Origin: JBKPDV01 sp046728075
Lineage (GTDB): Bacteria; Acidobacteriota; Thermoanaerobaculia; UBA5066; Gp7-AA6
Length of the DNA: 11,039 nt
Direction: 5' to 3'
Assembly: GCA_046728075.1 (NCBI GenBank)
Contig: JBKPDV010000026.1
Span: 1-11,039 of the forward strand
How positions within the stretch are numbered: position 1 is the first letter of the stretch; each line of letters starts with the position of its first letter. Shown here in pieces: positions 6,645 through 11,039 of the stretch. The notes under the pieces are model-generated. The model worked only from the letters and a program-made list of their open reading frames with translations. It was not told the DNA's origin and searched no databases. The position numbers and the translations under genes were made by a program.

Positions 6645-7253
6645 ATGAGACTCCCCAACAGCGCGCAGACCTCGCGGCGATGGCGAATCCATGAGCTCAC
6701 ACAGGATTTTCGCCTCGAGGACGTGTGGGCGCTTCCTACGCCCGGCGGCCCTCGCGACTTCCATCGGCTCGTTGAGCGCTTCGCGTCGAGTGACCCGTCC
6801 CGCGGTTCGCTTCCCGGCCGAGCGCTGTGGGCAGTTCGTTGGAAGCTCGGCGAGCTCTTCGGTTGGGACGGGCCAGACACCGGCGTCGGCACACGCGTGC
6901 CAACGCTGCGCGATCGCATGCCCGCTGACTTACGCGACGGGCCCCGAGGTCCGGACTTCGCGGCGCTCCCCTTCACCTCGCTGTATTTGCTCGACGACGA
7001 GTGGGCGGCCGAGATCGCGAACAAAACGATGCACGGCGTGTTGCACCTGGGCTGGGTGCCGGACGGCAATGGCGGTTACCACGGCCAACTGGCGGTGTAC
7101 GTGAAGCCCAACGGATTGTTGGGCAAGGCGTACATGGCCGCGATCAAGCCGTTCCGCCACCTCCTCGTGTACCCCGCGATGATCCACACGATCGGACGGG
7201 AGTGGCGGAAGCGCTCGACCGAGCCAGCACCGGCGGGTGCGCGTGATGAGTGA
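6645..7253 (+). CDS. DUF2867-like protein of unknown function
   Basis: 202 residues from the ATG at 6645, supported by GGGAGG upstream. It has no signal peptide or membrane helix, so it is probably cytoplasmic. The N-terminal part (RIHELTQDFRLEDVWALPTP at 14-33) and the central ALWAVRWKLGELFGWD at 60-75 resemble DUF2867. The block TSLYLLDDEWAAEIANKTMH at 111-130, followed by LHLGWV and GQLAVYVKPNGLLGKAYM, fits the same domain, which is thought to have an SRPBCC/START-like fold. The C-terminal part (HLLVYPAMIHTIGREW at 172-187) completes the domain, which fills the whole protein. No enzymatic function is established. Its stop overlaps the ATG of the LysR-like remnant at 7246, and the methyltransferase follows closely, suggesting one transcript. 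Confidence 0.7.
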   Translation: MRLPNSAQTSRRWRIHELTQDFRLEDVWALPTPGGPRDFHRLVERFASSDPSRGSLPGRALWAVRWKLGELFGWDGPDTGVGTRVPTLRDRMPADLRDGPRGPDFAALPFTSLYLLDDEWAAEIANKTMHGVLHLGWVPDGNGGYHGQLAVYVKPNGLLGKAYMAAIKPFRHLLVYPAMIHTIGREWRKRSTEPAPAGARDE

Positions 7254-7401
7254 CCCCACCAACTTTCCCCTTTACAGGTACCATCACTCCGCACGCCTCC
7301 AGTCGGTCAGGGTTCGGGCCTTCCTGGATTTCGTCGTTGCGCCGACGCGCGAGCCGCAACGACGGGCGCTCTGGAAGCGACTCAGAGGATGGCGAAGTTG
7401 A
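7246..7401 (+). pseudogene. Remnant of a LysR-type regulator C-terminus, or a 51-residue small ORF
   Basis: A 51-codon frame starts at the ATG overlapping the end of the DUF2867-like gene and ends at TGA 7399-7401, 13 bases inside the methyltransferase gene. Its middle, FPLYRYHHSARLQSVRVRAF followed by LDFV, resembles the final strand and helix of LysR substrate-binding domains (usually a YP.. segment, then Rx-L-x-x-RVRAFIDF). DNA-binding and effector-domain residues are absent, so it cannot be a working regulator. I infer a degraded gene end left behind by rearrangement. Translation as a small coupled ORF is possible, since the ATG overlaps the preceding stop region. Without a profile search the LysR assignment is moderate. 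Confidence 0.5.
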
Positions 7402-8258
7402 CAGACAAAATGCGAGAAACGAAGAGCCCTGGTGACGACGCGCGGCCCGACAGCTCGTACATTCTCGGCCATTCCGATCGGGAGCTCGACCGCCTGAATA
7501 AGCAAGCGCGTCTCATTGATCCGATCACGAGACGCTTCCTTTGCGCCGCCGGGATCGTCCCCGGGATGCGGGTGCTCGACGTCGGCAGCGGTGCCGGCGA
7601 TGTCGCCTTCCTGGCGGCAGAACTTGTCGGAGCCAGGGGCGAAGTCGTCGGAACAGACCGATCTCCGGCCGCTCTGGCAACGGCGAGGCGGCGAGCGGCT
7701 GCCCGGTCCCTTCGCAACGTAGTCTTCCGCGAGGGAGATCCGGCGGAGATGACGTTCGACCGACCGTTCGACGCCATCGTCGGCCGCTACGTTCTCATGT
7801 TCCAGCGCGAACCGGCCGAAATGCTCCGAGAGCTTGTCCCGCACGCGCGGCGCGGGGGCGTCATTTTCTTCCATGAGCCGGACTGGGACGGTGTTCGGTC
7901 GTTTCCGCCGGCACCGACTTACGATCGGTGCTCCCAATGGATCCGGAAGACACTCCGGTTGTCCGGCGCGGAGACAGAGATGGGCACCAAGCTGTTTTCG
8001 ACTTTCATCGCCGCAGGGCTTCCGGCGCCGTCGATGCAACTCGAGACGCTCGTCGGCGGCGTGGCGAACAATGCGGATCCCTTGCACCTGGTCGCCGACC
8101 TCGCCGAAACGCTGGGTAACGCGATGGAACGTCTGGGTGTCGCGACGGCGGCGGAAGTCGGCCTCGAGACTCTGGCCGAGCGGATGATTCGCGAGGCCAC
8201 GGCCAGCGGCAGCGTCATCCTGGGCCGCTTCGAGATCGGTGCCTGGTCGCACGTCTAG
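7389..8258 (+). CDS. Class I SAM-dependent methyltransferase, substrate unknown
   Basis: 289 residues from the ATG at 7389. Motif I is VLDVGSGAGDVAFL at 62-75 (SAM-binding glycine loop), and the acidic end of strand 2 is GTD at 88-90. Further SAM-site elements are EGDP at 116-119, the motif IV region FDAIVGRYVLMF at 127-138 and GGVIFFHEPDW at 156-166. The N-terminal DSSYILGHSDRELDRLNKQA at 21-40 is typical of the UbiE/Methyltransf_11-like small-molecule methyltransferases common in environmental bacteria. The C-terminal part probably caps the substrate pocket. The start is uncertain: the AGAGG directly before 7389 is too close for a good ribosome site, and the ATG at 7410 is an alternative. 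The gene overlaps the LysR-like remnant and is co-oriented with the DUF2867-like gene. It faces the RibD-like gene convergently. Confidence 0.85.
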   Translation: MAKLTDKMRETKSPGDDARPDSSYILGHSDRELDRLNKQARLIDPITRRFLCAAGIVPGMRVLDVGSGAGDVAFLAAELVGARGEVVGTDRSPAALATARRRAAARSLRNVVFREGDPAEMTFDRPFDAIVGRYVLMFQREPAEMLRELVPHARRGGVIFFHEPDWDGVRSFPPAPTYDRCSQWIRKTLRLSGAETEMGTKLFSTFIAAGLPAPSMQLETLVGGVANNADPLHLVADLAETLGNAMERLGVATAAEVGLETLAERMIREATASGSVILGRFEIGAWSHV

Positions 8259-8450
8259 CGGGGCCCGAAAGCAGATAAAGACGATGGATTTAGATCAGGG
8301 TCAGTTTGGATCCGTCTTGACGAATGGAATGGACGCACCTACGAAAAGAGGTCGCAATCGACAGTCGGCCCCGCTCTGCCATGGCGCACCGGCGCACAGA
8401 ACCCGATCGTCGCGCACCAGGGAGACTGAGGCGCTCGCGTCGGCGAAAGA
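8259..8450. other. Convergent intergenic gap with no supported feature
   Basis: 192 bases separate the methyltransferase stop from the end of the RibD-like gene. Open frames exist on both strands, but none shows a ribosome site or family motif. I found no strong terminator hairpin. GGGTCAGT followed by TTGGATCC around 8298 is faintly reminiscent of repeat copy A, but too short to call. Confidence 0.5.
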
Positions 8451-9020
8451 TCAGGTTCGCAGCGATCCAACGTATCGATAAGTGTTCACGAGCACACCCG
8501 TTGGCGTGGCCTTCGTGCTGACGAGCGCGAGCTCGCGCGCGTCAACACTGTCCAAAAAGAAGCGTTTGCCCCGGCCCAGCAAGACCGGGTAGACGATCAG
8601 CACAACCTCGTCGACCAGTCCCTGCCCGAGCAGCACGGACGTCAGCGTCGAGCTTCCCCAGACGATCAGGTCGGGGCCGTCCGTTGACTTGACGCGGCGA
8701 ATACCCTCCATGACGTCCGCGCCCAAGTCCCCGACCGGACCCCATCCGAGGCTGTCCGGCCTGTGGGTTGCGACGTATTTCGTCGCGGCGTTCAGACTAT
8801 CCGCCATCGGACTGTTCCCGGCCTTCGGCCAGAAGCCGGACCAGATATCGTAGGTGCGGCGGCCAAGCAGCAGATCGAAGCTCCTGCCCTGTGCCTCGAG
8901 GAGGGTCTGCAGCCCAGCCGGGCTTCGATACGGTGTCGTCCATGCGCCATACGCGTACTCTTCGTCGTGTTCGATCACGCCGTCCAGCGAGATATGTTCG
9001 AAGATCCTGATCTTTCTCAT
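8451..9020 (-). CDS. RibD C-terminal/dihydrofolate reductase-like protein
   Basis: 189 residues. The start is supported by GGAGG at 9027-9031, 6 bases upstream. The protein opens MRKIRIFEHISLDGVIE, the first strand and SLDG loop of the RibD_C/DHFR-like fold. LLGRRTYDIWSGFWP at 51-65 and LIVWGSSTL at 118-126 are the usual dinucleotide-binding elements, and DEVVLIVYPVLLGRGKRFF at 137-155 is the family's most conserved C-terminal block. Members are predicted NADPH-dependent reductases; few have a known substrate, and this stand-alone form is unlikely to be the riboflavin enzyme or folate DHFR itself. It lies 54 bases downstream of the YciI-like gene on the same strand, a pairing seen often in soil bacteria, so co-transcription is likely. 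Confidence 0.85.
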   Translation of the reverse strand: MRKIRIFEHISLDGVIEHDEEYAYGAWTTPYRSPAGLQTLLEAQGRSFDLLLGRRTYDIWSGFWPKAGNSPMADSLNAATKYVATHRPDSLGWGPVGDLGADVMEGIRRVKSTDGPDLIVWGSSTLTSVLLGQGLVDEVVLIVYPVLLGRGKRFFLDSVDARELALVSTKATPTGVLVNTYRYVGSLRT

Positions 9021-9074
9021 CTCGAGCCTCCACCCGTCAGATGTCTTGCCTGCTCGGTTCCGACACCGAACAGC

Positions 9075-9521
9075 TCAACTGCGCTTCGCCGCCTGCGCCG
9101 CGAGCTCGTCGTGCATCCTTTGCTCGCGCGCTACGGCCTCGTCAGTACGCACGTCTGCCGGTAAGTCCGACATCTCCCAGACCTGCCGGATCTCGATCTC
9201 GGACACTTCGTCGTCGCCGTACGGAGCAGGGGCACGCTTCATCCACTCGATCGCTTCCTCTTTTGATTTGGCCTGGATCAGCCAGAATCCGGCGACGAGC
9301 TCCTTGGTCTCCGTGAAGGGTCCGTCGATCACGGACCGTTTCCCGTGGTCGAAGCGGATGCGGGCGCCCTTGGAGCTCGGCTGGAGGCCCTCGGCGGCCA
9401 GCATCACGCCCGCCTTGACCATCTCCTCGTTGAACCGGCCCATCGCCTCGATGAGCTCCCACTTGAGCGGCGCGCCGGTCTCGGAATCCTTGTTCGCCTT
9501 GACGATCACCATGAAACGCAT
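9075..9521 (-). CDS. YciI/DGPF-domain protein
   Basis: 148 residues from the ATG at 9521. The frame extends further upstream, but AAAGGAG (9528-9534) ends 6 bases before this ATG, and MRFMVIVKA is the standard family beginning. The DGPF motif is seen as DGPFTETKELVAGFW at 66-80, followed by the second half of the ferredoxin-like fold (IQAKSKEEAIEWMKRAP at 82-98). Positions 108-118 (SEIEIRQVWEM) form the last strand, and the tail is a charged helix. DGPF proteins are small, often dimeric, of uncertain function, and frequently encoded beside ECF sigma factors; none is adjacent here. It is probably the first gene of an operon with the RibD-like reductase, 54 bases downstream. Confidence 0.85.
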   Translation of the reverse strand: MRFMVIVKANKDSETGAPLKWELIEAMGRFNEEMVKAGVMLAAEGLQPSSKGARIRFDHGKRSVIDGPFTETKELVAGFWLIQAKSKEEAIEWMKRAPAPYGDDEVSEIEIRQVWEMSDLPADVRTDEAVAREQRMHDELAAQAAKRS

Positions 9522-9696
9522 TGCTAACTCCTTTCGTTTCTGGAGAAGCGGATCGCCGGGTTGCGTTCGCTGGTCCCAAAACCCGCTCTCTGACAGGACG
9601 ACGAACGACACCGGCCGAAAATCGACAACCGGGATCAGGATTTTTTCAGGCCGCCGAGGACGTCGCTCTGAATCACGATTTCAGCATTTACCCCAC

Positions 9697-11039
9697 TTAC
9701 CCGGGAGGAGCCGCGGATTGCGGTGACTGCGCGAGCGTCGTGGCCTCGGACGTGGAACCACGCCGGTCGAGGAACGTGTGCAGCTGCGCGACGACCGCCG
9801 CGCCCTCGCCGATCGCAGCGCCCACCCGCTTCACCGAACCGCAACGGACGTCGCCGACAGCGAAGATCCCTTCGACACCGGTCTCCAGCGGTAATGGAGA
9901 TCGCTCGGTCGAGCCCACGTCGGCGCCGGTTCGGATGAATCCCTTCTCGTCGAGCGGGATGCCGGAGCCGGTGAGCCAGCTCGCCTCCGGATCGGCGCCG
10001 GTGAAGAGAAACAGGTGGGCGATGGGGTGCTGTTCCTCGGCGCCCGTGCGCCGGTTGCGCCACCGCACGCCGTGCAGACCCTGCTCGGGCGTGCCGAGGA
10101 GCTCCACGACCTCGGTTTCGCAGAGCACCGCGATGTTCGTCGAGGCTGCGATCCGATCGATGAGGTAGCGGGACATGGTGCTCGAGAGGGCGGCCCCGCG
10201 CACGAGCACGCGCACGTGCCGCGCGTGAGTCGCCAGGAACACCGCCGCTTGGCCCGCCGAGTTTCCTCCGCCCACGAGGGCCACCTCCTCGTTGCGACAG
10301 AGCCGCGCCTCGGCCGGCGAGGCCCAGTACGAGACGCCGCGGCCCTCGAACTGCCTCAAGTTCGGAATCTCGGGGCGGCGGTATCGCGCGCCGGTGGCGA
10401 CCACGACCGCGCGCGCCCGGACCCGCCGGCCGTCGGCGAGCTCGAGGATGTGCACGGGATCGGGACCCGAGCTCTGCGCCGAGCGATCCAGCCGCGTGAC
10501 CTCGGTGGACAGACTGAACTCGACCCCGAATTTCTGCGCCTGCGTGAACGCGCGCCCCATCAGCGCTTGCCCCGACACGCCGGTCGGAAAGCCCAGGTAG
10601 TTCTCGATGCGCGCGCTGGCGCCGGCCTGTCCTCCGAACGCGAATCGTTCCAGGACTACGATCGAGAGGCCCTCGGACGCACCGTAGACCGCGGTCGCCA
10701 GCCCGGCCGGGCCCGCGCCGACGATCGCCACGTCGTACGGTTCCGGGCGGAAGTTGGCCGCCACCAGACCGAGCGCCCGCGCCAGCTCCTGCTTCGTCGG
10801 ATTCTTGAGCACGGCTCCGTCCGGGAGGGCCACGATCGGGAGCTCCCCCGGCTGGGCGCCGAACCGCGCGAGCAGCGACGAGGCGTCCCGGTCCTCGTCG
10901 GGATCGACCACCCGGAAAGGAATGGCGTTGCGTTCGAGGAAGTGCGACAGCCGCGTCACGTCCGGCGACCTGAGCGCGCCGACGAGCACCGGGCCGCCGA
11001 AGCCGATCTCGATCAGCGCCACGCGGCGGAGGATGAGCG
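9697..11039 (-). CDS. Thioredoxin-reductase-like flavoprotein of the cyclic-nucleotide-binding type, 5' end outside the window
   Basis: The frame is open to the window edge. Upstream of a GTG at 11022 the codons still read LILRR, and LILRRVALIE is the familiar junction in proteins with an N-terminal cNMP-binding domain. I therefore treat the gene as partial. Counting from that GTG, residues 10-85 form a glutaredoxin-like domain without a CxxC. The FAD-binding motif VGAGPAGLATA is at 101-111, GGQAGASARIENYLGFP at 130-146, the NAD(P)H-binding motif VGGGNSAGQAA at 250-260, and GIFAVGDVRCGSVKRVGAA at 385-403. The usual CxxC of thioredoxin reductase is replaced by ASPAEARLC, leaving only Cys242, so disulfide transfer by the standard route is unlikely. 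A role in cNMP- or redox-responsive electron transfer is inference. The last 20 residues are a low-complexity tail. Confidence 0.85.
   Translation of the reverse strand, partial: LILRRVALIEIGFGGPVLVGALRSPDVTRLSHFLERNAIPFRVVDPDEDRDASSLLARFGAQPGELPIVALPDGAVLKNPTKQELARALGLVAANFRPEPYDVAIVGAGPAGLATAVYGASEGLSIVVLERFAFGGQAGASARIENYLGFPTGVSGQALMGRAFTQAQKFGVEFSLSTEVTRLDRSAQSSGPDPVHILELADGRRVRARAVVVATGARYRRPEIPNLRQFEGRGVSYWASPAEARLCRNEEVALVGGGNSAGQAAVFLATHARHVRVLVRGAALSSTMSRYLIDRIAASTNIAVLCETEVVELLGTPEQGLHGVRWRNRRTGAEEQHPIAHLFLFTGADPEASWLTGSGIPLDEKGFIRTGADVGSTERSPLPLETGVEGIFAVGDVRCGSVKRVGAAIGEGAAVVAQLHTFLDRRGSTSEATTLAQSPQSAAPPG

Noticed and set aside
6140..7069. A 309-codon frame on the - strand over the end of the arylsulfotransferase gene, repeat copy B and the DUF2867-like gene
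   Set aside because: Ser/Arg-rich shadow composition, no motif, and it crosses a terminator, a repeat and two well-supported genes on the other strand.
7284..8252. A 322-codon frame on the - strand opposite the methyltransferase
   Set aside because: The + strand has complete SAM-binding motifs over the same bases; the - frame is a codon-bias shadow in GC-rich DNA.
8290..8320. Possible third, decayed copy of the dispersed repeat (GGGTCAGT then TTGGATCC)
   Set aside because: Only about 16 bases are similar and the palindrome core is absent, so chance is enough.

Overview
The window is about 11 kb of GC-rich bacterial DNA, densely coding on both strands, with no rRNA, tRNA, CRISPR array or recognisable transposase. 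The style fits an Acidobacteriota-like soil or environmental bacterium: an ECF sigma factor of the TIGR02999/PF07638 type overlapping a very large Ser/Thr kinase that carries extra C-terminal domains, a secreted arylsulfotransferase, and a YciI/RibD-type pair. The phylum is inferred from gene style only, not shown.

Left part (1-4200). A small, apparently exported protein with a Cys-Cys-Pro-Phe motif (40-444, +) converges on a 1042-residue membrane kinase (3617-489, -). The kinase carries a kinase domain, one membrane helix, a PEGA-like segment, a SUMF1/FGE-like domain and an alpha/beta-hydrolase. Its gene starts inside the last codons of an ECF sigma factor gene (4200-3607, -), so the two form a tightly coupled signalling operon. 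About 200 bp of control region separates this operon from the divergent arylsulfotransferase gene.

Middle (4402-6644). The arylsulfotransferase (+) contains a recent-looking threefold expansion of a 15-residue unit. It is followed by a short stem-loop and then by a second copy of a repeat first seen at 398-537. Both copies begin with the last 14 codons and stop of the CCPF gene, followed by an imperfect palindrome. The second copy is a gene tail without its gene, and it differs from the first only at synonymous sites. In the first copy the palindrome's right half also supplies the last 15 codons and the stop of the kinase on the other strand.

Right part (6645-11039). A DUF2867-like gene, a 51-codon remnant resembling a LysR C-terminus, and a class I methyltransferase are packed head to tail on the + strand. 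On the - strand, a cyclic-nucleotide-binding-type thioredoxin-reductase-like flavoprotein (5' end beyond the window), a YciI/DGPF protein and a RibD/DHFR-like reductase follow one another. No gene-free stretch exceeds 300 bases; the longest (6358-6644) is mostly terminator plus repeat. I saw nothing compelling at 9522-9696.

The most noteworthy items are the gene-tail-plus-palindrome repeat, the recruitment of that repeat into the kinase reading frame, and the overlapping sigma factor and kinase/hydrolase pair.
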